Of a stretch of DNA of 64,000 nucleotides, positions 56,166-64,000 are shown piece by piece. The stretch comes from Microbispora rosea subsp. aerata (lineage in GTDB: Bacteria > Actinomycetota > Actinomycetes > Streptosporangiales > Streptosporangiaceae). Under the pieces are notes generated by a model. It did not search any database, had not been told where the DNA came from, and was given only the letters and a program-made list of their open reading frames with translations. Position numbers and translations under genes: made by a program. Location of the stretch: positions 1-64,000 of the forward strand of contig NZ_BMPY01000028.1 of assembly GCF_014647835.1 (NCBI RefSeq), in the 5' to 3' direction. Each line of letters opens with the position of its first letter. The first letter of the stretch is position 1.

Positions 56166-58223
56166 GTGCGAGTGCTGGCCGTCGTCCCCGCCCGTGGAGG
56201 ATCGGTGGGCGTCCCGCTGAAGAACCTGGAGAAGGTGGGCGGCGTCCCCCTCGTCGCCCGGGCCGTGGACGCCTGTCTGCGCGCGGAACTGGTGGACGAG
56301 GTGGTCGTCAGCACCGACCACGACCGGATCGCCGAGGTGGCCGCGGCCGCCGGCGCCCGGGTCGTGCGCCGTCCCGCCGAGCTGAGCGGCCCGACCGCCT
56401 CCAGCGAGTCCGCCGTGCTGCACGCGCTGTCCGAGCTCCCCGGGGAGCAGCCGGAGATCGTCGTGCTCGTCCAGTGCACCAGCGCGTTCCTCGATCCCCG
56501 CGATCTCGACGCCGCCGTCGCGAAGGTGCTGGACGGCGAGGCCGACTCGGTCTTCTCCGGCACCGAGACCTACGAGTTCGTCTGGACCGGCGCCGGCCGC
56601 GGGGTGAACCACGACCCGGCCGTGCGCCCGCGCCGCCAGGACCGCGACCCCCACTACCGCGAGACCGGCGCGTTCTACGTCATGCGCGCCGGCGGCCTGC
56701 GCGAGCGGGGCCACCGCTTCTTCGGCAGGGTCGCGGTGCAGCCGGTGCCCGCCCGGCACGCGGTCGAGATCGACACCCCGGAGGACCTGGAGATCGCCCG
56801 CGCGCTCGCCCCGTTCGTGGACGAGCCGCGGCCGATCGACGTGGACGCGGTCGTCACCGACTTCGACGGCGTGCACACCGACGACCGCGCGTTCGTCGAC
56901 TCCGACGGCCGGGAGATGGTCGCGGTCAGCCGCTCCGACGGGATGGGCGTCGCGCTGCTGCGCCGGGCCGGGGTGAAGGTGCTCGTGCTGTCCACCGAGC
57001 GCGACCCGGTCGTCGCCGCCCGCGCCGCCAAGCTCGGCGTGCCGGTGCTGCAGGGCCTCACCGCCAAGGACGTCGCGCTGCGCGAGTGGCTGGCGGCCGA
57101 GGGGCTGGCCCCCGAGCGGGTGGCGTACGTGGGCAACGACGTCAACGACCTGTCCTGCATGGCGATCGTCGGCTGGCCGGTCGCGGTGCCCGACGCCCAC
57201 CCGCGGGTGCGCGCCGCCGCCCGCGTCGTGCTGTCGGCCCCGGGCGGCGCCGGAGCCGTGCGCGAGCTGTCCGACCGGGTGCTCGCGGCCCGCCCAACCG
57301 CGCCGCAGACGGCCCCCGCGCCCGTCGCGGTCCCCCGCCGCGCCGGGCGGGTGCGGCCGGTGCGGATCGGCCGGTCGCTGGTCGGCCCGGGGCAGCCGGT
57401 GTACGTCATCGGGGAGATCGGCATCAACCACAACGGCGACGTCGACATCGCCCGCAGGCTGATCGACGTGGCCGCCGACGCCGGCTGCCAGGCCGTCAAG
57501 TTCCAGAAGCGCACCCCGGAGATCTGCGTGCCGCCGGAGCAGCGCGACCAGATCCGGCAGACGCCGTGGGGCGAGATGACCTACCTGGAGTACAAGATCC
57601 GGACCGAGTTCGGCGCGGACGAGTACGCCCACATCGCCAAATACTGCGAGGAGCGCGGCATCGACTGGTTCGCCTCGCCCTGGGACGTGCCGTCGGTGGA
57701 GTTCCTGGAAGACATGGACGTCGTCGCGCACAAGGTCGCCTCGGCCTCGGTGACCGACCACGAGCTGCTGCGCGCGCTGGCCGCCACCCGCAAGCCGATC
57801 ATCCTGTCCACCGGCATGTCGACGATCGAGGAGATCGACGCGGCGGTGGAGATCCTCGGCACCGAGCGCCTGGTGATGATGCACGCCACCTCCACCTACC
57901 CGCTGCCGCCCGAGGAGGCCAACCTCCGCATGATCACCACGCTTCGGGAGCGGTACGGCGTGCCGGTCGGCTACTCGGGGCACGAGCGCGGGCTGCAGAT
58001 CTCGCTCGCCGCCGTGACGCTGGGCGCGGTGACCGTGGAGCGGCACATCACCCTCGACCGGGCGATGTGGGGCTCCGACCACGCCGCCTCGCTGGAGCCC
58101 ACCGGCCTGGAGCACCTGGTCCGCGACATCCGCATCATCGAGACGGCCCTCGGCGACGGCGTCAAGCGCGTCTACCCGGGCGAGCAGGCCCCCCGGGCCC
58201 GCCTGCGCCGCGTCACGGCGTGA
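56166..58223 (+). CDS. NeuA-HAD-NeuB fusion: nonulosonic acid activation and synthesis
   Basis: 685 residues from GTG 56166, after GAGGAG. Residues 1-225 are a CMP-sialic-acid-synthetase-type cytidylyltransferase (VPARGGSVGVPLKN; RRQDRDPHYRETGAFYV). The usual Lys of GGSKG is Val here. Residues about 235-385 are a HAD phosphatase of KdsC type (TDFDGVHTDD, VLSTERDP, GNDVNDL). Residues about 400-685 are a NeuB-type synthase (GEIGINHNGD, KFQKRTPEI, STGMSTIEEI, GYSGHE). NeuB stops right after the TIM barrel, so the C-terminal SAF (antifreeze-like) domain is missing. The protein would condense a sugar with PEP, dephosphorylate and activate the product. It overlaps the next gene (GTGA). Confidence 0.88.
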   Translation: MRVLAVVPARGGSVGVPLKNLEKVGGVPLVARAVDACLRAELVDEVVVSTDHDRIAEVAAAAGARVVRRPAELSGPTASSESAVLHALSELPGEQPEIVVLVQCTSAFLDPRDLDAAVAKVLDGEADSVFSGTETYEFVWTGAGRGVNHDPAVRPRRQDRDPHYRETGAFYVMRAGGLRERGHRFFGRVAVQPVPARHAVEIDTPEDLEIARALAPFVDEPRPIDVDAVVTDFDGVHTDDRAFVDSDGREMVAVSRSDGMGVALLRRAGVKVLVLSTERDPVVAARAAKLGVPVLQGLTAKDVALREWLAAEGLAPERVAYVGNDVNDLSCMAIVGWPVAVPDAHPRVRAAARVVLSAPGGAGAVRELSDRVLAARPTAPQTAPAPVAVPRRAGRVRPVRIGRSLVGPGQPVYVIGEIGINHNGDVDIARRLIDVAADAGCQAVKFQKRTPEICVPPEQRDQIRQTPWGEMTYLEYKIRTEFGADEYAHIAKYCEERGIDWFASPWDVPSVEFLEDMDVVAHKVASASVTDHELLRALAATRKPIILSTGMSTIEEIDAAVEILGTERLVMMHATSTYPLPPEEANLRMITTLRERYGVPVGYSGHERGLQISLAAVTLGAVTVERHITLDRAMWGSDHAASLEPTGLEHLVRDIRIIETALGDGVKRVYPGEQAPRARLRRVTA

Positions 58224-59170
58224 TCACCCTCTCGGTGGTGGTGCCGGTCCGGGACGGCGAGGCGTACCTCGGCGACGCGCTCACCTCGCTGGTGCGCAAC
58301 CGGACGCCCGAGTTCGAGACGCAGGTGATCGTCGTGGACGACGGGTCGGCGGACGCGACGCCGGAGGTCGCCGAGGACTTCCGGCGCGACCTGCCGCATC
58401 TCACGGTCGTCCGCAACCCGGCGCCGCTGGGGCTGGCCGGGGCCCGCAACGCCGGGCTGGAACGGGCCGACGGCCGCTACGTCACCTTCCTGGACGCCGA
58501 CGACTGGCTGGCGCCCGGCTACCTGCCCCGCCTGGTGGCCGCCGCCGAGGGGCTCGGATGCGACTTCGTCCGGGTCGACCACGTCCGGGCCGAGGGCCGC
58601 AGGCGGGAGACGCACCGGGCGCCGCAGCCGCGCCGGGGCGTCGTGCTCGACCCGCGCGAGGGCATCCTCCCGGCCGATCACAAGACCATGGTCGACTACC
58701 CCTACGCCTGGGCCGGGATCTACCGGCGCGCGCTGGGCGACCTGCTGACCTTCCCCGCCGGGCTGCACACCGCCGAGGACCGCCCGTGGATCTGGCGGCT
58801 GCACCGCCTGGCCCGGTCCTACGCCGTGGTCTCCCTCGCCGGGGTGTTCTACCGGAGAGGGCTGGCCGGCTCGCTCACCCGGATCGGCGACGAACGGCAG
58901 CTCCACTTCTTCGACGCCTACGACATCGTCCTCGACGAGGCCGAGCCCGAATATCTGCCCAAGGCCGCGCGCAGCCTGTGCGCGCTGCTCGCCCACCACG
59001 TGGAGCTGGCCGGCCGCTTCACCCCGGACGTACGCGAGCGGTTCGACGAGCGTGCGGTGGCGGCGCTCGCCCGGCTGCCGCACGAGGCGCTGACCGCGGC
59101 GATCGGCGGGCTGGAGCCCGCACGGGCGGCCCTGCTGGGCCCCTACCTGCCGGGAGGGCCGCGTGCCTGA
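58220..59170 (+). CDS. Family 2 glycosyltransferase
   Basis: 316 residues from GTG 58220, overlapping the fusion gene stop. GT-A fold: LSVVVPVRDGEAYLGDAL, VIVVDDGSADAT and LDADDW (metal-binding DxD). The C-terminal half is helical. Its position between the nonulosonate fusion and a polysialyltransferase-like gene suggests that it builds the acceptor or alternate sugar of a surface glycan. Confidence 0.88.
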   Translation: MITLSVVVPVRDGEAYLGDALTSLVRNRTPEFETQVIVVDDGSADATPEVAEDFRRDLPHLTVVRNPAPLGLAGARNAGLERADGRYVTFLDADDWLAPGYLPRLVAAAEGLGCDFVRVDHVRAEGRRRETHRAPQPRRGVVLDPREGILPADHKTMVDYPYAWAGIYRRALGDLLTFPAGLHTAEDRPWIWRLHRLARSYAVVSLAGVFYRRGLAGSLTRIGDERQLHFFDAYDIVLDEAEPEYLPKAARSLCALLAHHVELAGRFTPDVRERFDERAVAALARLPHEALTAAIGGLEPARAALLGPYLPGGPRA

Positions 59171-60443
59171 CGTCACGCTGTTCTACGCCTCCACGCTGTT
59201 CGGCGCGATGACGCTCGCCGCGGCGATCGACGAGGGGCGTTTCCCCGGCGGCGGCGACCGGGTCCTGCTCGTGTCGAACAACGCGGCGATCCCCGAGATC
59301 ACCCCGGCGCTGGACGAGGCGCCGGGGTTCGCCGCGCTGCGTGACCGGTTCGACCGCGTCCTGTCCTGGAACGAGATCATCGCGCCGCTGCACCCGTCGG
59401 ACTGGCGGCCCCGCTCGATCGAGACGCCGATGCTCGGCCGCATGCTGCGCCGCCTGATCGGCGAGCCGGCCGAGCTGGTGGTCGAGTCGATCGCGGTGCC
59501 CCCGTCGCGCACGCTCGCCGGCCTGGTCAAGGACTGCCCGATCACCGTCTACGCCGACGGGCTCATGAGCTACGGCCCGACCCGCGACCCGCTGCCCCGG
59601 GAGATCGCCGGGCGGATCACCCGGCTGCTCCATCTCGACCTCGTCCCCGGCCTGACGCCGCTGCTGCTGGCCGAGCACGGGGTGCCGGCCGAGGCGCTGA
59701 CGGACACCTCGTTCGCCCGGGTGGTGGGCCGGGCCGCGGAGGCGGCCGAGAAGGCCCCCCGCGCGGAGGCGGTCGTCCTGGGGCAGTACCTGTCCGCGCT
59801 CGGCCTGGTCACGGCGGCCGAGGAGGCCGCGCTGCACGAGCTCATGCTGCGCGGGGTGGCGGCGCGCGGCCACCGGACCGTGCTGTTCAAGCCGCACCCC
59901 GCCGCCGCGCGGCGGCACGCCCGCGAGCTGCGGCCGGTCGCCGCGGAGCTGGGCGTCGACCTCCTCGTGGCCCCCGCGGCGACCCCCGCCGAGGCGTGCT
60001 TCGCCGCGCACCGCCCGGCCCTGGTAGTCGGCTGCTTCTCCACCGCGCTGACGACCGCGCGGCGGCTGTTCGGCCTGCCGGTCGCGACCACCGGCACCGG
60101 CCTGGTGCTCGAACGGCTCACGCCGTACGAGAACGGCAACCGGATCCCGGCGACGATCGCGGACGCCGCGCTGCCCCGGCTGGAGGCCGACGGCACGCTC
60201 ACCGAGCCGCCCGCCGCCGACCTCGCCGCCCTGGTGGCGGCCGTGGGCTACTGCATGCGGAGCGCCGCCCACCCCGGCCTGCGTGAGACGGCGGCGGCGT
60301 ACGTCGCCGCGCACGGGCCGGCGCGCTACTTCAAAAGGCGCAGGCTGGAGTCGCTGGGCCTGATCGATCCCCCGCCTCCGCCTCCCCCGCCCGCGCCGCC
60401 GGAGCGGCCGGTCTCACGCCTGCGCCGCCTGCTCGCCCGCTGA
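59163..60443 (+). CDS. Polysialyltransferase-family glycosyltransferase
   Basis: 426 residues from GTG 59163, overlapping the GT2 end by 8 bases. It resembles bacterial alpha-2,8-polysialyltransferase/GT52-type enzymes: an N-terminal TLFYASTLFGAMTLAAAID, the FKPHP motif and a later GCFSTAL motif, the paired HP and S/T signatures of sialyltransferase clans. A Pro-rich C-terminal stretch (eight or more Pro) ends the protein. It would transfer the CMP-activated acid made by the fusion protein. The 3' end overlaps the convergent XRE-cupin gene by 30 bases. Confidence 0.78.
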   Translation: MPDVTLFYASTLFGAMTLAAAIDEGRFPGGGDRVLLVSNNAAIPEITPALDEAPGFAALRDRFDRVLSWNEIIAPLHPSDWRPRSIETPMLGRMLRRLIGEPAELVVESIAVPPSRTLAGLVKDCPITVYADGLMSYGPTRDPLPREIAGRITRLLHLDLVPGLTPLLLAEHGVPAEALTDTSFARVVGRAAEAAEKAPRAEAVVLGQYLSALGLVTAAEEAALHELMLRGVAARGHRTVLFKPHPAAARRHARELRPVAAELGVDLLVAPAATPAEACFAAHRPALVVGCFSTALTTARRLFGLPVATTGTGLVLERLTPYENGNRIPATIADAALPRLEADGTLTEPPAADLAALVAAVGYCMRSAAHPGLRETAAAYVAAHGPARYFKRRRLESLGLIDPPPPPPPPAPPERPVSRLRRLLAR

Positions 60444-61001
60444 CGTCCCCTGCCCGGGGGTGCGGATGAGGAGGATCGCGTGCGCCTCCTCGCCTCCGAG
60501 GGCCGCGTACACATGGGGGACGTCCGAGGCCCACGAGACGTGCTCCCCCGGTCCCGCGGTCAGCGGCGCGTCGGCCGGGCCCGCCTTGACCGTCCCCCGG
60601 ACGACCGACAGATGCTCGGTGACCCCGGGCGGATGCGCGGGCGAGGTCTGCTCGACCCCGGCGATGATCCGCAGGCGGAACAGCTCGTAGGTCACGCCCG
60701 GCTCCCTGAACACCTCCAGCAGGGTGGAGACGACGGCCGTGCCCCGCACCGTCGCGGCCTCGCCCGCCGGGGCGCCGGGGTCCAGCGTCAGCGCGCTCAT
60801 CGGGACCGACAACGCGGCCGCGATCGCGTACATGGTCTCCAGCGTGGGGTTGCGGGTTCCGTGCTCCAGCCCGGACACGGTGGCCTTGCCGACGCCGGCC
60901 CTGCGCGCGAGCTCCGACAGCGACAGCCCGCGCGCCTCCCGGAGCCCGCGCAGCCGCCGCCCGATTGCCGGATCGATCCGGCTTGTCCCGTCTGTACCCA
61001 C
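60414..61001 (-). CDS. XRE-cupin transcriptional regulator
   Basis: 195 residues: N-terminal helix-turn-helix (about 15-70, LSLSELARRAGVGKATVSGLEHGTRNPTLETMYA), then a cupin sensor (about 105-185, LSVVRGTVKAGPA ... GEHVSWASDVPHVY). Divergent from the BenE-type transporter gene with a palindrome between them, the usual layout for a local repressor. Confidence 0.9.
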   Translation of the reverse strand: MGTDGTSRIDPAIGRRLRGLREARGLSLSELARRAGVGKATVSGLEHGTRNPTLETMYAIAAALSVPMSALTLDPGAPAGEAATVRGTAVVSTLLEVFREPGVTYELFRLRIIAGVEQTSPAHPPGVTEHLSVVRGTVKAGPADAPLTAGPGEHVSWASDVPHVYAALGGEEAHAILLIRTPGQGTSAGEQAAQA

Positions 61002-61024
61002 GTGGCTATGGTGTCATCGGAAGT

Positions 61025-61042
61025 CGTTCCGTAAACGGAACG
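61025..61042. promoter_or_regulatory. XRE-cupin operator
   Basis: Perfect palindrome CGTTCCG-TAAA-CGGAACG between the divergent regulator and transporter starts. TTCCGnnnnCGGAA is a common XRE-cupin recognition type. It lies 22 bases before the transporter GTG and 24 bases before the regulator ATG, so it should control both. Confidence 0.75.
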
Positions 61043-61063
61043 GTCGTGTTCCGTGGAGGAGCG

Positions 61064-62290
61064 GTGCGTATCCTGCAGCCGGTGCTCGCCGGTCTGATCA
61101 GCGCGGTCGTCGGCTATGCCAGCTCGTTCTCGATCGTCCTCGCGGGCCTGCGGGCGGCCGGGGCCGACTCCCGGCAGGCGGCCTCCGGCCTGCTCGCGCT
61201 GTGCGCCGGGATCGCGGTCGCCGCCGCCGTCCTGTCCCTCCGCCATCGGATGCCCATCGCGATCGCGTGGTCCACCCCGGGCGCCGCGCTGCTCGTCGCG
61301 ACCGGGCCCGTGGACGGCGGCTACCCGGCGGCGGTCGGGGCCTTCGCCGTGTGCGGGGTCCTGACCGTGCTCGCCGGGCTCGTCCCCTGGCTGGCCCGCG
61401 GCGTCGCCGCGATCCCCGGCCCCATCGCGGCGGCCATGCTCGCCGGCGTCCTGGTCCCGCTGTGCACCGCCCCGCTCCGCGCGCTGGCCGAGGTCCCGTT
61501 GCTGGCCGGGCCGGTCACGCTGACCTGGGCGCTGCTGATGCGGTACGCCCGGCAGTGGGCGGTCGCCGGGGCGCTGGTGGCGGCCGCGGCCGGTCTCGCG
61601 GTCAGCGGCACGACGTTCCCCGCCGCGTCCCTGCGCCCCGACCCGGTGTTCACCACGCCCGGCCTGACCCTGCCCGCCCTCGTCGGCATCGCGCTGCCGC
61701 TGTTCCTGGTGACCATGGCGGGGCAGAACGTGCCCGGCGCGGCCGTCCTCGCCACGTACGGCTACCGCGTGCCGCTGCGCGGCGCGCTGGTGACGACGGG
61801 GCTGGTCAGCACGGCCGCCGCGCCGTTCGGCGGGCACGCCGTCAACCTCGCCGCGATCACCGCCGCGCTGACCGCCGGGCCCGACACCCACCCCGACCCG
61901 GCCCGCCGCTGGATCGCCACCCTGGCCCTCGGCGCCGGGCAGCTCGCGCTGGGGCTGGGCGCCGCCTTCGCCACCGCGCTCGTCGTCGCCTCGCCGCCGG
62001 TCCTGGTCACCGCCGTGGCCGGGCTAGCGCTCCTGCCGGCCCTCGCCTCCTCGCTCGCCACCGCCTTCACCGGGCCGGACCTGCGGGAGGCGGCGGCGGT
62101 CACCTTCGTCGTCACCGCCTCGGCGACCTCCATCGGGGGCGTCGGATCGGCCTTCTGGGGGCTGATCGCCGGTTCGCTCGCGCTCCTGCTCACCCGGCGG
62201 CGTACGGCGTCGCGCCCGCCCGAGCGTGCCGCGCGCGCGGAGACCGAGCCGGTCCCACAGCCCGAGCCGGCGCGTCCCGTCGCCACCTGA
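61064..62290 (+). CDS. benE: BenE-type benzoate/proton symporter
   Basis: 408 residues, about 12 membrane segments. The NCS2-related BenE family is recognised from VLAGLISAVVGYASSFSIVLAGLRAAGA, AWSTPGAALLVATGPVDGGYPAAVGAFAV, LFLVTMAGQNVPG and the GGHAVNLAAITAA motif. The GTG at 61064 follows GGAGGAG. Substrate (benzoate or another aromatic acid) is from family only; no aromatic catabolic genes are adjacent. Confidence 0.88.
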   Translation: MRILQPVLAGLISAVVGYASSFSIVLAGLRAAGADSRQAASGLLALCAGIAVAAAVLSLRHRMPIAIAWSTPGAALLVATGPVDGGYPAAVGAFAVCGVLTVLAGLVPWLARGVAAIPGPIAAAMLAGVLVPLCTAPLRALAEVPLLAGPVTLTWALLMRYARQWAVAGALVAAAAGLAVSGTTFPAASLRPDPVFTTPGLTLPALVGIALPLFLVTMAGQNVPGAAVLATYGYRVPLRGALVTTGLVSTAAAPFGGHAVNLAAITAALTAGPDTHPDPARRWIATLALGAGQLALGLGAAFATALVVASPPVLVTAVAGLALLPALASSLATAFTGPDLREAAAVTFVVTASATSIGGVGSAFWGLIAGSLALLLTRRRTASRPPERAARAETEPVPQPEPARPVAT

Positions 62291-62413
62291 GACGCCACGC
62301 CAGATCGGCATTAGTTAGCCGGACGGCGTTTCAGCCGCGTTAGGGCGGGAGTCATTCCCGCTGTCAAACATCCCCGGTGGACGTTCGCCCCGACGCCACC
62401 ACTGGGGAGCATC

Positions 62414-64000
62414 ATGGAGCCCGCCCTCAGCCGCCGCGCCTTCCTCCTCGCCTCAGGAGCGACCGCCTCGGGCGTCGCGCTGGAGATCGCGCTTTCCGCC
62501 GTCCCCGCCACCCGGGCCGCGACGCCCGCGACGACGGTCCACACCGTCGCCAGGCCGAGCGGCGCCGGCGGATACCGGAGGCTGTCCGACGGCCCCGGCT
62601 GGCGGCGGGTGACACGCACCGAGCTGGCGGAGGCCAAGAAGGGCAGGGCCGGGCGCCGCACGGTGCTGGCCTGCTTCGTCCAGCTCACCGACCTGCACAT
62701 CACCGACGTGCAGAGCCCGCAGCGCTACGAGTTCCTGCGCGCCGCCGACCTGGGCTTCTGGCGGCCCCAGGAGGCGCTGACCGCCGTCGGCGCGGTCTCG
62801 ATGATCGAGCGGATCAACGCCCTGCGGTACGGCCCGGCCACCCGTGCGCCGATCGGTTTCGTCATGACCACCGGCGACAACACCGACAACAACTCCCACA
62901 TCGAGATGGAGTGGTTCCTCACCGCCATGACCGGCGGCCGCTTCACCCCCGACACCGGCGACCCCGGGGCGTACGAGGGGGCGCAGAACTGCGGCCTGGG
63001 CCTGTACTGGCAGCCCGAGTCCGGCCTGCGCGACATCGACAAGCGGGCGGGGTTCCCCCGCCTGGAGGGCTTCCTGGAGGCGGCGATCCGCGAGGTGAGC
63101 AGCCCCGGCCTGGCCGTGCCGTGGTATTCCACCGTCGGCAACCACGACCGGTTGTTCGGCGGCGCCTATCGCGAGGCCGGCGGCTTCTTCGCCGACCTGG
63201 CGACCGGCTCGCGCAAGCTGTTCTCCCTGCCCGCCTCCGAGGCCGGGGCCGTCTACCGGGCGCTGCGCGGGGGCGACCCGGCGGGCGCCCGCTTCCGCGC
63301 CGCGTGGGAGCGCCACAAGGGCAAGGCCCGCACGGTCACCGCCGACGAGCGCCGCGCCCCGTTGAGCCCGCGCGCCTACGTCGCCGCCCATCTCGACCCG
63401 GCGTACACCGGCCCGGGGCCCGCCGGGCACGGCTACACCCGGGACAACCTCGACAGCGGCCGGCTCGACTACTCCTTCCGGATCTCCGACGGGGTGGTCG
63501 GCATCAGCCTGGACACCACCGACCGGGGCGGCGACTACCGCGGATCGGTCGGCACCCGGCAGCTCGCCTGGCTGAAGCGGACCCTGAAGGCCCACGCCGA
63601 CGACCTCGTGCTGGTCTTCAGCCACCACCCGAGCTGGGCCATGACCAACCTCACCCCCAGCCCGGACCGCCCGCGCGACAGGCGCCACGGCGGGCAGGAG
63701 CTGCTGGCGGTGCTGCGCGGGCACCGCAACGTGGTCGCGTGGATCAACGGGCACTCCCACCGCAACAAGATCGTCCCGCACGGCGGCCTGTGGGAGATCT
63801 CCACCGCCTCCCACGTCGACTACCCCCAGCTGGCCAGGGTCGTCGAGCTGGCCGACAACCACGACGGGACGCTGTCCCTGTTCACCACGCTCGTGGAATC
63901 GGCCGCGCCGCACCGCACCGACTTCACCGATCTGTCGCAGCGCGGGCTGGCCGCGCTCTACCGGGAGCTGTCGTTCAACTCCCCCGGCCTCCGCAGCGGG
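62414..64000 (+). CDS. Tat-exported metallophosphoesterase, PPA1498/TIGR03767 type (partial)
   Basis: 529 codons, open to the window end, so the C terminus is missing. A twin-arginine signal (SRRAFLLASGA) is followed by a calcineurin-like phosphoesterase: QLTDLHITD, TTGDNTDN, STVGNHDRLF, FSHHPSW and INGHSHRNK supply the dinuclear metal ligands. The C-terminal GLWEISTASHVDYPQ matches the TIGR03767 actinobacterial family. GGGGAGC lies just before the ATG. Substrate unknown. Confidence 0.88.
   Translation, partial: MEPALSRRAFLLASGATASGVALEIALSAVPATRAATPATTVHTVARPSGAGGYRRLSDGPGWRRVTRTELAEAKKGRAGRRTVLACFVQLTDLHITDVQSPQRYEFLRAADLGFWRPQEALTAVGAVSMIERINALRYGPATRAPIGFVMTTGDNTDNNSHIEMEWFLTAMTGGRFTPDTGDPGAYEGAQNCGLGLYWQPESGLRDIDKRAGFPRLEGFLEAAIREVSSPGLAVPWYSTVGNHDRLFGGAYREAGGFFADLATGSRKLFSLPASEAGAVYRALRGGDPAGARFRAAWERHKGKARTVTADERRAPLSPRAYVAAHLDPAYTGPGPAGHGYTRDNLDSGRLDYSFRISDGVVGISLDTTDRGGDYRGSVGTRQLAWLKRTLKAHADDLVLVFSHHPSWAMTNLTPSPDRPRDRRHGGQELLAVLRGHRNVVAWINGHSHRNKIVPHGGLWEISTASHVDYPQLARVVELADNHDGTLSLFTTLVESAAPHRTDFTDLSQRGLAALYRELSFNSPGLRSG

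Overview
The window is high-GC actinobacterial DNA with frequent GTG starts, dense short operons and GC-rich hairpin terminators. Several genes are typical of mycelial Actinobacteria: GpgS, FolP2-type dihydropteroate synthase-like protein, a RamB/ScfR-type regulator beside isocitrate lyase, a PASTA-less Ser/Thr kinase, an LCP protein, and a MalEFG/AglA maltodextrin cluster. A member of the Streptosporangiales (Nonomuraea/Microbispora/Sphaerisporangium-like) is the best guess; the genus cannot be fixed from sequence alone. No rRNA, tRNA, insertion sequence or CRISPR array was recognised.

Region 1-5.7 kb is an accessory island with visibly more A/T at third codon positions than the rest. It encodes a protein joining an alkyltransferase-like DNA-binding domain to a HEPN nuclease. 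Next comes a tight three-gene operon: an NrtR-like NUDIX regulator, a purine-nucleosidase-type effector carrying a short Gly/Gln/His motif, and a four-helix membrane protein that starts with the same motif. The shared motif resembles bacterial amyloid signalling (PP/RHIM-like) motifs, so this looks like an effector-receptor pair of a conflict or cell-death system. This is the strongest candidate for an undescribed system. The island ends in a 17-18 bp bidirectional terminator.

Region 5.7-26.9 kb is mostly housekeeping and regulation: an acyl-CoA dehydrogenase behind a perfect inverted repeat, GpgS, RamB with aceA and three repeated operators between them, an ABC ATPase, a Ser/Thr kinase, an HSL-type hydrolase, and an envelope-type circuit (two-component system diverging from a LolA-like protein with an ABC exporter). 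Then follow an S1P-lyase-like PLP enzyme, a Cmx-like efflux pump, FolP2 and a LysR regulator.

Region 27-34.3 kb holds cell-surface and signalling genes: a membrane-anchored zinc peptidase, an LCP ligase, an intracellular subtilase/small protein/P-loop kinase triad, and a voltage-gated cation channel overlapping an HD-domain gene. Region 34.6-54.5 kb is carbohydrate metabolism: a ROK repressor diverging from an Entner-Doudoroff operon (edd-glk-eda), a PfkB kinase, a LacI regulator, alpha-glucosidase, MalGFE-type transporter, its divergent ATPase, an ACT protein and a 1,906-residue secreted amylase-pullulanase fusion.

Region 54.6-64 kb has an orphan sensor kinase, a nonulosonic (sialic-like) acid cluster (NeuA-HAD-NeuB fusion, GT2, polysialyltransferase-like enzyme), an XRE-cupin regulator diverging from BenE around a palindrome, and a Tat-exported metallophosphoesterase cut by the window end.
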